Assembly (NCBI GenBank): GCA_951812345.1
Contig: OX638295.1
Location: 1 to 64,000, forward strand
From: Rhodothermales bacterium
GTDB lineage: Bacteria > Bacteroidota > Rhodothermia > Rhodothermales > VXPQ01
DNA: 64,000 nucleotides
Direction of reading: 5' to 3'
Both the position numbers and the translations under genes were made by a program. Positions within the stretch are counted from its first letter, which is position 1, and each line of letters begins with the position of its first letter. Below the pieces are notes generated by a model that was not told where the DNA came from, made no database searches, and saw only the letters and a program-made list of their open reading frames with translations. Below, piece after piece: positions 9,049-20,236 of the stretch.

Positions 9049-10314
9049 ATGCTTAAGCGCGTTCACATCAAAGGCTACAAATCCCTTCTCGATGTCGAGG
9101 TGCATATCGAGCCGCTAACCGTGCTGTTCGGTCCGAATGCTGCCGGAAAAAGCAATGTGCTCGATGCGTTGCAATTACTATCCAGGCTCGGCACGAGCAA
9201 AACGCTGAAGGAAGCCTTTGATTCGCCGTACAGGGGGAAACCCCTCGAATCGTTTACGATGCGGAAAGGGGGGCTCAAGGAGCTGGTTGCCCGGGAGCGC
9301 CTGACATTTTCCTTCGAAGCCGATCTGTGGCTTTCGGATGCGGTCGTGCATGCTGTAAATCAGGAGATACGGGACATGCGTCGCCCGAGCCGCGCCGAAT
9401 CAACCCCCGAAAACGACAAGGAACGGCTCCCGCAAGTGCATGAACGCAATCTGCGTTACCGTATCGAAGTCGAAATGCTGCCCGAATCCGGTATCCTGCG
9501 TGTGGCGGATGAATCCCTGACCGCCCTGAACAGGAAGGGGATGCCTACGGGTAAACGCAAGCCGTTTTTCGGACGGGAAGGTGAAAAGATATATCTGCGA
9601 CTTGAGGGGCAGGCGCATCCCACCTACTACGATCGGTATCTGGATCGCAGCATCCTGTCCATGCCCCATTACCTGCCGTATTATTCGCACGTCGCAGCGG
9701 CTCGGCGCGAACTGGAAAGCTGGCGATTTTTCTGTTTTGAGCCGCGCGAGCGCATGCGTGCCGCCACCCCGGTCAGGGAAGTATCTCATATTGGCCCGAT
9801 GGGTGAAGGTCTGGCCGTTTTTCTGAATATGCTCAAGGCCACGGATACGGACCGGTTCCAGGGTATAGAGCAAGCGTTGTGCACGCTTATGCCGGATATT
9901 GAAGGCATCGATGTGAGTGTAAACGAATTCGGCGAGGCCGAACTGCACCTGAGAGAGGGTGGTGCAGCCATTCCTGCCCGCGTGCTTTCGGACGGTACGC
10001 TTCGGATGCTTGGATTACTGTCCCTGACCGGGGCACGAGAAGCCCCTGGCCTTGTAGGCTTTGAAGAACCGGAAAACGGTATGGATCCGCGTCGTATCCG
10101 ATTCATTGCGGAGCTGCTGAAAACGCAGCAAACCCTGCAACAGAGCCAGTACATCGTCACCACTCATTCACCGCTCTTGTCCGATGTACTTCCGGACGAG
10201 TCCTTGTTTGCGGTGTGTCGAAGCGGTGGAGCCACCCGGATCGATCCCTTCTCGACATGGGGGACACTGGGGCGGGGAAGGGACATCGACCGGGTTCTTT
10301 CGGACGAACGGTAA
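9049..10314 (+). CDS. AAA-family ATPase (RecF/OLD-like, AAA_21 type), solitary
   Basis: With the start at 9049 (AGGGA five bases upstream; an in-frame ATG at 9007 lacks such a site) the protein has 421 residues. It opens like SMC/RecF-type ATPases (HIKGYKSLLDVEV), then Walker A GPNAAGKS at 28-35, Walker B GFEEPENGMD near 336, and a switch histidine in TTHSPLL near 370. Proteins of this group are often found with a nuclease or TOPRIM partner in phage-defence or repair modules. Here no partner is adjacent: the next 446 bases are non-coding. Its function is therefore open. A D-loop reading LSDGTLRML near residue 320 is present. Confidence 0.85.
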   Translation: MLKRVHIKGYKSLLDVEVHIEPLTVLFGPNAAGKSNVLDALQLLSRLGTSKTLKEAFDSPYRGKPLESFTMRKGGLKELVARERLTFSFEADLWLSDAVVHAVNQEIRDMRRPSRAESTPENDKERLPQVHERNLRYRIEVEMLPESGILRVADESLTALNRKGMPTGKRKPFFGREGEKIYLRLEGQAHPTYYDRYLDRSILSMPHYLPYYSHVAAARRELESWRFFCFEPRERMRAATPVREVSHIGPMGEGLAVFLNMLKATDTDRFQGIEQALCTLMPDIEGIDVSVNEFGEAELHLREGGAAIPARVLSDGTLRMLGLLSLTGAREAPGLVGFEEPENGMDPRRIRFIAELLKTQQTLQQSQYIVTTHSPLLSDVLPDESLFAVCRSGGATRIDPFSTWGTLGRGRDIDRVLSDER

Positions 10315-10760
10315 GGCCATGTCGTCGGGTTCTGCAATCCCGGTTGCCGCGACACCTTCGAAAACGCAGTCCGTCATTTCGAGGAAGCGAAAACGTCACA
10401 AGCCACCCACGTTCAGCCTTCGATACATAAAGGCAATTTCACATATACGCTTGTTTTGTAGAAAAAATCATTTATCGCCTCCTCCTCCTTGCAGGGACAG
10501 CATTACGTACGCCTTCCGGTGCTTTATGTATATTACGCCCTGAAAATAGCAAGGCGGGATGCAGAACTAAGAAATGGTCCGAAAGGGCTGGACTGTCAGC
10601 CAGCACCTTCGGGCTTTCCGTACGGTAAGCGTGGCAATGGAGATGCTGCCCGAAGCCCCCTATGTAGGCCGCTCTGTTGCGGAGCGCCAGCATCTGCGCG
10701 CTTGCGAGAGGGCCCGGAATGCCGGCTTGCCCCCCTGAAAAATCGACGCGCATCGCGCCC
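10315..10760. other. Non-coding gap with a solo IS3-like terminal sequence
   Basis: I see no convincing gene in these 446 bases. At 10570-10593 the sequence AGAAATGGTCCGAAA followed by three other bases and CTGGAC matches the right tip of the IS3 element at 38453-38476 (reverse strand). The rest of that terminus is absent. It is probably a relic left by loss of an element, or the end of a related IS. Around it, GCTGG and CCAGC can pair across an eight-base loop. Confidence 0.5.
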
Positions 10761-11867
10761 TCAATAGACGAATGGCAACATCGAATAACGCACCCGCTGC
10801 GTGTATTGCTTCCACAACTCCCCATACTTGGCGCGACAACGACGATCATCGCGTCTCGAACGATGCCACAACAGACCCGCCAGCCACAAGGGCAAGAGGT
10901 AAGGCAGCCAGGATGCGAATCCGGTGGTAAGGGCGAACGCCAGGTAGATGCAGATTTCGCCGGTATAGTTCAGATGTCGTCCAATACCCCAAAATCCGGA
11001 GATCAGCAGGCGTCCGTCCAGGGTCCGGGCGGGTTTCCCCCAAATCGTGACGCCAGGGTCGCGCTTGAAGCGGTGCTTTTGCTGGTTGGCGCCGCGGAAG
11101 AGCCAGAAGCCGAAGGCGAACAATAAAACGATTGCGACAGCCGCGGGTGGAGGCAGTGGCGCCGATGCGTGGACCAGCCACCAACCGGGGAGGCAATAGA
11201 AAAATGGCGCCAGCACATAGTCTCCCCAAACCAACGTCCATCCGAAGCGCTCACTGACCATGTCCCAGGTGTATATCATTCCGTCTTCGAAGTGGAAATA
11301 GTTGAGCACGTACGAGAAGGTGAATAGCTGATAGAGTACCATGGCCAGGGTCAACGTGCCGTAGGTTTCGTACTGCACGACCGCAAACGATGCGTTGAAC
11401 AGCGCCAGGCCGATGAGGGAGGGGCGGTAGCTGAAAAGCTTCAAATCCACTCCGAGATAGGTCGGATTGAATTCCGATCCCATCAGGAAACTTCGCCAAT
11501 TGCCCGGCGATGTATGCTGAATCCGTGCTCTTCGGAAGTACAGCCAAGCGGAAAAAGCAAATGCGAATGCGTTGGCCGCCACGAACAGCGCGGCGAAATG
11601 GGTATGCAGCACGGAAAGAGAAAACAAGCCGGAGACCTGGGCAAGACATCCCCCGATCACGGTAATCAGGAATAAGGCGAGGCCGTTGAGTTTGTAGGTA
11701 CGCGACCGCCCCTCTATTTCCGGTCCTGCAACCCGATGCCCGGGCAGGAATTTCGAACCTAGAAACAAAACGCCGACAAACGCCAACAGCATTGCCGCCG
11801 CCTCGAGCACGGCGCCGACCGACAGCGTGGACCACAAGAAGTGCGATTCAGACACTGGCATTGTCAA
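10761..11867 (-). CDS. ERG4/ERG24-family sterol C14/C24-reductase-like membrane protein
   Basis: This 368-residue polytopic membrane protein has roughly nine hydrophobic segments. The family signatures are all visible: GSEFNPTYLGVDLKLF near 130-145, GFWGIGRHLNYTGE near 295-308, and a C-terminal RCRAKYGELWKQY...LPFVY ending. In eukaryotes these enzymes use NADPH to reduce sterol double bonds (delta-14, delta-7 or delta-24). Bacterial members are uncommon and their substrates are mostly untested; isoprenoid or sterol-like lipids from another organism are candidates. No other sterol gene is in the window. It is followed on the same strand by nothing and preceded by a decayed TonB receptor, so it appears to stand alone. 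Confidence 0.85.
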   Translation of the reverse strand: MTMPVSESHFLWSTLSVGAVLEAAAMLLAFVGVLFLGSKFLPGHRVAGPEIEGRSRTYKLNGLALFLITVIGGCLAQVSGLFSLSVLHTHFAALFVAANAFAFAFSAWLYFRRARIQHTSPGNWRSFLMGSEFNPTYLGVDLKLFSYRPSLIGLALFNASFAVVQYETYGTLTLAMVLYQLFTFSYVLNYFHFEDGMIYTWDMVSERFGWTLVWGDYVLAPFFYCLPGWWLVHASAPLPPPAAVAIVLLFAFGFWLFRGANQQKHRFKRDPGVTIWGKPARTLDGRLLISGFWGIGRHLNYTGEICIYLAFALTTGFASWLPYLLPLWLAGLLWHRSRRDDRRCRAKYGELWKQYTQRVRYSMLPFVY

Positions 11868-12047
11868 CCTCGGTCTCGTGCGCCAAATACTCCTGCCACG
11901 TACGCACCGTCACTTTTTGAAAAGTTCGTACCACTGGATTGACCTTGATGGGAGCGGCGTTCCAATGTTTCGTTGTTGTCCTCGTGCTTCAGCAACACCC
12001 GGACTCGAACGCCCTCTGTAAAACGATAGTAAATCGGCACTTCTCCC

Positions 12048-13497
12048 CTACCTGAAAATAACCCGAACGCCCAGGTTGAACGTTCTCGGCAGGCCGAGGA
12101 AGACTTCCGCGTCGTCGGCCGCGTTGGCGTCTCTTCTGTTTCCGCGGTAGGCATTGAAACGCTAGTTATTCGTGGCGTCCTGGATGTAGAAGCTGTCGAA
12201 CACGTTGGCCAGCACGCGGATATCGAAACGCGAAAGGCCGAGCAGTTTGCGCGTAGTGGTTCAGGTTGAGTTGCGGTTTGTGGAAGAAATTCTCCCGTTC
12301 GTTGATCTGGCCTGCCCGGATGCGCTTGACCGTTCCGAAACCGTCATGCTGCTCCATGCCGTATTGCGAGGAAACAGAAGACACATTGTCGTTCCAGCGC
12401 CGGCCTGCTTCCGGGAAGGTTGTCAGGATGTCGTCGATGGTCGCGCGGTCCAGCCCGTCCCTTTCGAAGACTTCGCGGGCATAGTCGTGATCGTATGCGG
12501 CGATGTTCTGACGATAGAGGTTCTGCCCGTGACGCTGGGGAGCGCCCACGGCGTAGAAGTCGAGGCGGTGCCTGTCGTTGACGTTCCAGGCCGCAGCGGC
12601 GTAGTAGGCCCAGGCGTCGGTCCATGTCCCATTGTAGTAGCCCTCGCCTGTTTTGCGTACGCCGGACACCGTGAAGGCGTACTTGCCGTCGATCAGGCCT
12701 GTCGAAAGGGAAACGGTGGATTTCAGGAAGCCGTCGTTGCCGAATTCCTGTTTGACCATGACCCGGCGCGTGTTCTCCGACGGATCGGTGATGATGTTCA
12801 GCGTGCCGCCGATGGACGGGGTGGCCAGATTGACGACCGACAGGCCGCGCTGGAGTTGGATGGAGGAGGTGGCGTCGCTGAGGCCGTCCCAGTTCGACCA
12901 GTAGAGCCAGCCGTTTTCCATGTCGTTGACCGGAACGCCTTTGATCATGATGGCCACGTTGCGCTGGTTGAATCCGCGCACGTTTACGCGAGCGTCGCCG
13001 GCTCCGCCCCCTTGGGCGGTTCCGTACACGGACGGCGTAACGTTGAGCACCAGCGGTACGTCGCGCGATCCGAGTTCCCGCTGTATCTGCACCTTGTCCA
13101 CATTGGTGAAGGCGACGGGCGTCTTGCGGTCCACGGCCCGCGAGGCGAATACCTCCAGCGCTTCGAGCGCCTGGCTTGAAAACGCGAGTCGGAAATCGGC
13201 AGTCACATCCGAGGAGCGGATGGTGACGACGCTGGAGATATCGTCGTATCCGACAAAGGACACGGTCAGCGTATGGGTTCCCGACGGAATATCATCGATT
13301 GCGTAGCGACCGTTCTTGTTCGTGGCGGCGACCATCGCCGTTCCTTCGACGATCACGCTCGCGCCGGGAAGGACCTCCCCGGTATCGGCGTCGGTAACCG
13401 TTCCGGAGACGTTCGTTTGGGCAAATGCCGAACCTGCGAAGAACAGCGCAGCGGCAAGCGTCAGGCAACGGAAGCGCATCATGGCGTTCGGGTCCAT
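12048..13497 (-). pseudogene. TonB-dependent receptor, internally deleted and frameshifted
   Basis: The first 415 or so codons encode an intact N-terminus: signal peptide (FFAGSAFAQ), a CarboxypepD_reg-like domain, and a plug domain with VNVRGFNQRNVAIMIKG. Near 12251 the frame passes directly from the early barrel (HKPQLNLNHY) to the extreme C-terminus in another frame (LGLSRFDIRVLANVFD). That tail is interrupted by a TAG at 12162-12164 before reaching the family-typical end LGVRVIFR and its stop at 12048. Several hundred codons of barrel are missing. It once imported a large substrate across the outer membrane; it cannot do so now. Confidence 0.88.
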
Positions 13498-13554
13498 CTA
13501 TTTGTGACCAGTGGAAAATACGGAGAATACTTCAGCGGTATGCGGTCGCAAATA

Positions 13555-13570
13555 GATCAGAGTATCCTAT
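13555..13570. repeat. Solo end of dispersed repeat A
   Basis: GATCAGAGTATCCTAT here equals the terminal inverted repeat of the dispersed family at 24766-25024 and 63179-63304, without the body of the element. It lies between the divergent TonB receptor pseudogene and katG. Confidence 0.5.
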
Positions 13571-13683
13571 ATAAAGTTGCCGAAAGGCGCCGCCGGACAC
13601 CGTGTACGCGGAACGCCTTCGCCAGCGTCTTGACAGCCAATCGCCCGCAGCGTATTCTTCGGACGCAAACCGCTCGCCAAAGA

Positions 13684-16028
<2,345 letters not shown>

Positions 16029-16109
16029 ACCAGCGCCTTATCGTCTACTGCCACTGTTTCAAGGAACCGGATTTGCGCCCGTCGCTACGATACGGGGGAT
16101 GCGATCGAT

Positions 16110-16601
16110 ATGACACTGGAAGCACTGCTCACCCTGCTCGACTATCACTATTGGGCCCGGGACCGGCTGCTCGATGCGGTCGAGAAGATCGCGCCCGACC
16201 GCTTCCATAAGGATATGGGGAACAGTTTTCCCTCTATTCGGGACACGTTGCTCCACATCGTGTTTTCCGAATGGGTATGGCGCTTGCGCTGGGAGGGGGA
16301 GCCGCTGCCGGCGCTTTTCGACCCGAAGGATTTCGAGGCCGTGCAGGATGTTCGCGCGCGCTGGATCGAGGAGGAGCGCCAGGTGCGGCGGTTCGTCGAT
16401 CAAGTCGGGCCGGACGACCTCAACCATGTGTTCCGCTATGCCGAACTCAATGGCCAGCAGACACAGTCCGTTTTCTGGCAGTCCTTGCAGCACGTGGTCA
16501 ATCATGCTGCCTATCACCGCGGGCAGGTCACCACGATGTTGCGCCAACTCGGGGCCGAGCCGCCGGATAGCCAGGACCTGATTGCGTTTTATCGCTTATG
16601 A
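16110..16601 (+). CDS. DinB-family four-helix protein
   Basis: This 163-residue protein has the DinB/YfiT shape: helical throughout with metal-ligand histidines in RDTLLHIVFSEW (near 48) and VVNHAAYHRGQ (near 132-136). Family members are metal-dependent thiol transferases or damage-inducible proteins of unsure function. Its last four bases overlap the start of the following Fic gene (ATGA), which implies translational coupling. Coupling to a Fic enzyme is a context clue but does not define a reaction. Confidence 0.88.
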   Translation: MTLEALLTLLDYHYWARDRLLDAVEKIAPDRFHKDMGNSFPSIRDTLLHIVFSEWVWRLRWEGEPLPALFDPKDFEAVQDVRARWIEEERQVRRFVDQVGPDDLNHVFRYAELNGQQTQSVFWQSLQHVVNHAAYHRGQVTTMLRQLGAEPPDSQDLIAFYRL

Positions 16602-17587
16602 TCGAAAAGCCGCCATTCACGATCACAGCGGACATTCTTTCCCTCGTTGAACGCATCGGCGAGGTGATCGGTCGGGTGGAGGCCGCGGGCGTCTCGCGCG
16701 ATGTGCGCCTGCGGCGAAACAATCGCATCCGTACGATTCGCGGCTCGCTGGCCATAGAAGGTAATACCCTCAGCGAGGAAGAAATCTCTACGATTCTTGA
16801 CGGCAAGCCGGTTGCCGCCCCGCTGAGAGATATTCAGGAGGCCCGCAACGCGATAAAAGCCTATGATCGATATCAGCAATGGAATCCCGTCGGCGAGAGC
16901 GATCTTCTGCAGGCCCACCGGATTCTGATGGCCGGATTGCTGGATGCGCCCGGACAGTATCGCCGTACCGGCGTGGGCGTTATGGGCGGCGGCGTGATTC
17001 ATCACATCGGCCCGCCTGCGGAATCCGTGCCGTCGCACATGGCGAACCTGTTGGCGTGGCTTGGCGATACCGACGAGCATCCGCTCATCGCCAGTTCGGT
17101 CTTTCATTACGAATTCGAGTTCATCCATCCTTTCGAGGACGGCAACGGACGCATGGGGCGGCTTTGGCAGACGCTGATTCTGACCCGCTGGAAATCCCTT
17201 TTCGCCAGTATTCCCGTAGAAAGTCTGCTCCATGCTCGTCAGGACGATTATTACGGAGCCATCAGGAAGAGTTCGGCGGAGGGAGCGAGTACGTCGTTTG
17301 TTGTATTTATGCTGGAGATTATTCTGGAGGCCCTCCGGGTTTCCGGGGTAAGCGACCAAGTAAGCGACCAAGTAGCACAGTTGGTCGCCGCCTTGGGGAC
17401 GGGGGCGAAATCCGCTGTGGAGCTTATGGGGGCGATGGGGCTGTCGCATCGCCCTACCTTTCGTAAAAACTACCTCCGTCCAGCCATGTCCTCGGGGCTG
17501 GTGGAGATGACCCACCCCGAATCGCCCACGGCGAAGAATCAGAAGTATCGGTTGACGATTAGGGGGAAGGAGGTTTTGGAAAGGTAG
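16598..17587 (+). CDS. Fic-domain protein (AMP-transferase family) with C-terminal winged helix
   Basis: This 329-residue protein carries the Fic active-site motif HPFEDGNGRMGR near residue 180. The Fic histidine acts as base in transfer of AMP (or another phosphate-linked group) to target hydroxyls. An N-terminal inhibitory motif SLAIEGN (Ser50, Glu54) is present, so it is a class II, self-inhibited Fic. The C-terminal 90 residues look like a winged-helix domain (SAVELMGAMGLSHRPTFRKN) of the type found in many Fic regulators. It overlaps the DinB gene by four bases. Its target is unknown. GTAAGCGACCAA is repeated in tandem near 17350, encoding SDQVSDQV. Confidence 0.92.
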   Translation: MIEKPPFTITADILSLVERIGEVIGRVEAAGVSRDVRLRRNNRIRTIRGSLAIEGNTLSEEEISTILDGKPVAAPLRDIQEARNAIKAYDRYQQWNPVGESDLLQAHRILMAGLLDAPGQYRRTGVGVMGGGVIHHIGPPAESVPSHMANLLAWLGDTDEHPLIASSVFHYEFEFIHPFEDGNGRMGRLWQTLILTRWKSLFASIPVESLLHARQDDYYGAIRKSSAEGASTSFVVFMLEIILEALRVSGVSDQVSDQVAQLVAALGTGAKSAVELMGAMGLSHRPTFRKNYLRPAMSSGLVEMTHPESPTAKNQKYRLTIRGKEVLER

Positions 17588-17803
17588 GGTGTGGGGGAGT
17601 GATTTTTTGGTGGGGTGGGTTGGGGGAAGGCATCCTGAACGGATCATCAAAAATTTCTTTCTGCCATCCCTTCCCCCGGAGCGCGGAATGATCTGGCAGC
17701 GCCCCACATTTGTTTTCCACATACCCCGCATGCCTCCACACCAAAGAAGTCCGTACATTGCGGGCGCCCCCGGCGGCAAAACCACAACAACCCCCGCACC
17801 ACC

Positions 17804-18727
17804 ATGACCCTTCCCGTTTTTTTCCTGTTGATGAGCCTGCTGAGTCTTCCGGGCCTGGTGCTTACGGCATGCAGCCCGGAGACACCCGTAGGGCCGGAGG
17901 GGAGCGCAAGCGATACGCTCCGAGTTCTGTCGTTCAATATCCGGTACGACAACCCGGAAGACGGGCCAGACGCTTGGCCGCATCGCAAGGAGGCCGTTGC
18001 GGAGATGATCCGGTCCCGGGCGGTGGATGTCGCGGGACTTCAGGAGGCGCTGAAGGGGCAGATCGACGATTTGCAAGTGCTGCTTCCCGAATACGCATGG
18101 CTGGGCGTGGGGCGCGAGGACGGCATGGAACAGGGGGAGTTTGCCCCGATTTTCTACCGGCGCGACCGTCTGGATACCCTGCGGTGGGGCACATTCTGGC
18201 TGTCCGAAATGCCGGATATCCCCGGAAGCCGATCATGGGATGCGGCGCTGGAACGCATTGCAACCTGGGTGGTGCTGCGCGACCGGCAGACGAGCGAGGC
18301 GTTTCTGGCGGTCAACACGCATTTCGATCACCGGGGAGCGGAGGCCCGGACCCGCAGCGCAGAACTGATTGTCGAACGCCTTGACGAACTGGCGACGGCG
18401 CAGCCGGGAGAACAGGATGACGAAGGGACGGGGAGTCTGCCTGTCGTACTCACGGGGGATTTCAATGTGAGAGAGAATAGTGCGCCGTACGCCGTGCTCA
18501 CGGATGCGCTTTCCGATGCGCTGTACGCTTCGGAGCAGCCCCACGAAGGGCTCATGTCCACCTGGAGTGGTTTCGAGGCCATTGCGCCCGGCCATCGCAT
18601 CGACTACATCTTCGTCGGCGCCGGCGTACGCGTATACGTCCATCGCATCCTGGACGACAAGACTGCTGACGACCGCTTCCCGTCCGATCATCTGCCGGTG
18701 CTGGCGGAGGTAGGATTTGGGGAGTAG
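17804..18727 (+). CDS. Lipoprotein of the endonuclease/exonuclease/phosphatase family
   Basis: This 307-residue protein has a lipoprotein signal (LVLTAC, Cys23) and then the metal-dependent EEP fold: LSFNIRYDNP near 44, the metal-binding Glu in AGLQEAL near 80, NTHFDHRG near 168, TGDFNVREN near 215, and the catalytic SDHLPVLAEV at the C-terminus. Secreted members cleave phosphodiesters in nucleic acids, lipids or sugar phosphates; this subgroup often sits among carbohydrate genes. The specific substrate cannot be read from the sequence. The 216-base gap before it is G-rich on the plus strand and holds no gene. Confidence 0.88.
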   Translation: MTLPVFFLLMSLLSLPGLVLTACSPETPVGPEGSASDTLRVLSFNIRYDNPEDGPDAWPHRKEAVAEMIRSRAVDVAGLQEALKGQIDDLQVLLPEYAWLGVGREDGMEQGEFAPIFYRRDRLDTLRWGTFWLSEMPDIPGSRSWDAALERIATWVVLRDRQTSEAFLAVNTHFDHRGAEARTRSAELIVERLDELATAQPGEQDDEGTGSLPVVLTGDFNVRENSAPYAVLTDALSDALYASEQPHEGLMSTWSGFEAIAPGHRIDYIFVGAGVRVYVHRILDDKTADDRFPSDHLPVLAEVGFGE

Positions 18728-19009
18728 GGGCAATCAAGACTTTCGCCTGATCGCGCGTGAGACATCCTCAAATAGTGAAAATTCCATGAACGCAAGTTAT
18801 TTCCGTTATTGATAAAAATATTCTGCGTCCAACCATTGTAACCGTGAACCGTTATCCGGATTCGGGCATCGGTGGGGGCAAAAAGGCTCATTTTCGGAAT
18901 TTTTTTCGCGGATTTGCGTAATATGGTGCAAGCATTGGGGATTCCCATCCACAACGCGCCCCGATGTTATGCCTCAGGGACTATCCCTGAAATGCAACCA
19001 GGCACCACC

Positions 19010-19228
19010 ATGCGCTCCGCTCTTGCAGTTCTAAAAAACGTATTCACCTTAACTCCCTTGCCTCCAAGTCCGGCAAAACAGGAAAAGGCCCGCCAGGAAT
19101 CCGATAGACGGATCGTTGCCAAGCATTCTTCCGGCAACGTTCTCTTGCAGCAAGGGAAATATGCCACCCGGGAAGAACTCGACGCGGAGCGTGAACGCGC
19201 CTTGGCTTTCCGGTGGGACGATGCCTAA
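19010..19228 (+). CDS. Hypothetical protein, first of three small genes
   Basis: The 72-residue frame starts MRSALAVLKNVFTLTPLPPS and ends in a charged helix (REELDAERERALAFRWDDA). I do not recognise it. Its stop codon overlaps the start of the next gene (ATGCCTAA), which supports both being real and coupled. An upstream in-frame ATG at 18872 would add 46 residues with less coding-like composition. Confidence 0.5.
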   Translation: MRSALAVLKNVFTLTPLPPSPAKQEKARQESDRRIVAKHSSGNVLLQQGKYATREELDAERERALAFRWDDA

Positions 19229-19544
19229 GAACGTCGATCCCACACCTGAGCAGTATCGCGACCTCTACGATAGGGCAGATTCTTTTGCTCGTGAGGTTTG
19301 GCAGTTTCGCGGTTCGGTTGCACTTCCCGCTCACAATCAACTGCGGTATGCCGGGCATCATCTTTTAAAGTCGCTTGGACCCGACGGAAAGATCGCAGAC
19401 ATTGAGAAACTCCGCGAGGCCATATCGCACTGTGAACGTGCAATGTATGAGGCCGCAGAGGCGGGTATTGGTGCGGCTATCAACCGGATCGAAGGTTTCA
19501 AGGAGGACCACCAGCGTATCGCTATCGGTAAGATTGTCCCGTAA
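19221..19544 (+). CDS. Hypothetical protein, second of three small genes
   Basis: This 107-residue, mostly helical soluble protein begins MPKNVDPTPEQYRDLYDRAD. It contains RYAGHHLLKSLGPDGKI and a C-terminal INRIEGFKEDHQRIAIGKIV. No known family comes to mind. It overlaps the previous gene by eight bases and is followed 39 bases later by a small membrane protein, so the three are likely one transcript. Confidence 0.5.
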   Translation: MPKNVDPTPEQYRDLYDRADSFAREVWQFRGSVALPAHNQLRYAGHHLLKSLGPDGKIADIEKLREAISHCERAMYEAAEAGIGAAINRIEGFKEDHQRIAIGKIVP

Positions 19545-19583
19545 ATTCGTGATGCTCCCCGACTGATTCGCGAAGCGCAAGGC

Positions 19584-19811
19584 ATGATTTCAGCGCCTCG
19601 CTCCGAAGACTTGTCGGCCCCGGAGGAAACAGCGCGGTATATGGAAGTTTTCAGAGCATTGCGCGATCTCGTTGACCTCCTTGACGGTAGCCACGACGAT
19701 CTCGTCATTGAGGCGCGCCGACAACGCTTCAAGGATGTTCTGGGTATTCTCGGTGTGGTTACTGGCGCTATCGCTGCTTGCGCCGTGGTATTCCGTTTAT
19801 TTTTCTGCTGA
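19584..19811 (+). CDS. Hypothetical small membrane protein, third of three small genes
   Basis: This 75-residue protein has an acidic and basic helical N-terminal part and one C-terminal transmembrane segment (VLGILGVVTGAIAACAVVF) ending at the last residues, as in tail-anchored proteins. No family is recognised. The layout of two small soluble proteins followed by a membrane-anchored one recalls some toxin or defence cassettes, but that is only an analogy. Confidence 0.45.
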   Translation: MISAPRSEDLSAPEETARYMEVFRALRDLVDLLDGSHDDLVIEARRQRFKDVLGILGVVTGAIAACAVVFRLFFC

Positions 19812-19906
19812 GGAGATCAGCCCTGGTCCTGACGATAATAGAGTGCCGAAGCGGATGAGTTAATCTGGGGTTCTGCCAGCCCAACACCTTCCGCATCCTT
19901 TCAAAA

Positions 19907-20010
19907 GGTCATGGGGTGCGCATTTTCAGACAATGTAGGGCCCGAGAAACGCCTGCGAACCGGTAGCATGCCGCACGTTTACGTTGTATGAAAATGCGCA
20001 TCGCATGACC
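19907..20010. repeat. Hairpin element B1 (60-nt core, copy-specific arms)
   Basis: Left arm 19907-19928 pairs with right arm 19989-20010 at 20 of 22 positions. The outer tips GGTCATG and CATGACC are perfect, and the inner part is TGCGCATTTTCA against TGAAAATGCGCA. Between them is a 60-nt core containing GGGCCCGAGAAACGCCTGCG and TGCCGCACGTTTACGTT, shared with the copies at 21904, 22135 and 56658. The outer arm sequence is unique to this copy. It lies between the third small gene and xylA. Confidence 0.9.
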
Positions 20011-20019
20011 AGACAGCGC

Positions 20020-20060
20020 AGGGCCCGAGAAACGCCTGCGAACCGGAAATTGCGCACGTT
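20020..20060. repeat. Partial second core of the hairpin family, without arms
   Basis: Just ten bases after B1 the core motif GGGCCCGAGAAACGCCTGCG recurs, then runs into a shortened tail (TTGCGCACGTTGAAC). Convincing complementary arms are not visible. It appears to be a decayed or incomplete copy. The rest of 19812-20236 holds no gene that I can support. Confidence 0.7.
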
Positions 20061-20236
20061 GAACCGTGCCCCCATTCCCCTCAAACTGCACACGTCTCAT
20101 AGCAGTGGATAAATGCGTGGACAACCGGTGGAGAAAGAGTGAAAAAACCGGGCAAAACGGAATATTACTGGCACGTACCTTTCGAAATACGGATTTTTCC
20201 GAGCGTCTGCTCCCATTAATCCTCTCGTCAATAAAT

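Noticed and set aside
10472-10849. A 125-codon minus-strand frame in the gap after the ATPase
   Set aside because: It overlaps the well-supported end of the sterol-reductase-like gene in another frame and has an atypical composition.
11994-12012. A stretch resembling a tRNA T-arm on the minus strand (GTTCGAGTCC)
   Set aside because: The flanking bases do not pair as a T-stem, and no acceptor or anticodon arm can be drawn.
12925-13010. The pseudogene's intact plug domain considered as a functional siderophore-type receptor
   Set aside because: The barrel needed for membrane insertion is mostly deleted, so receptor function is not credible.
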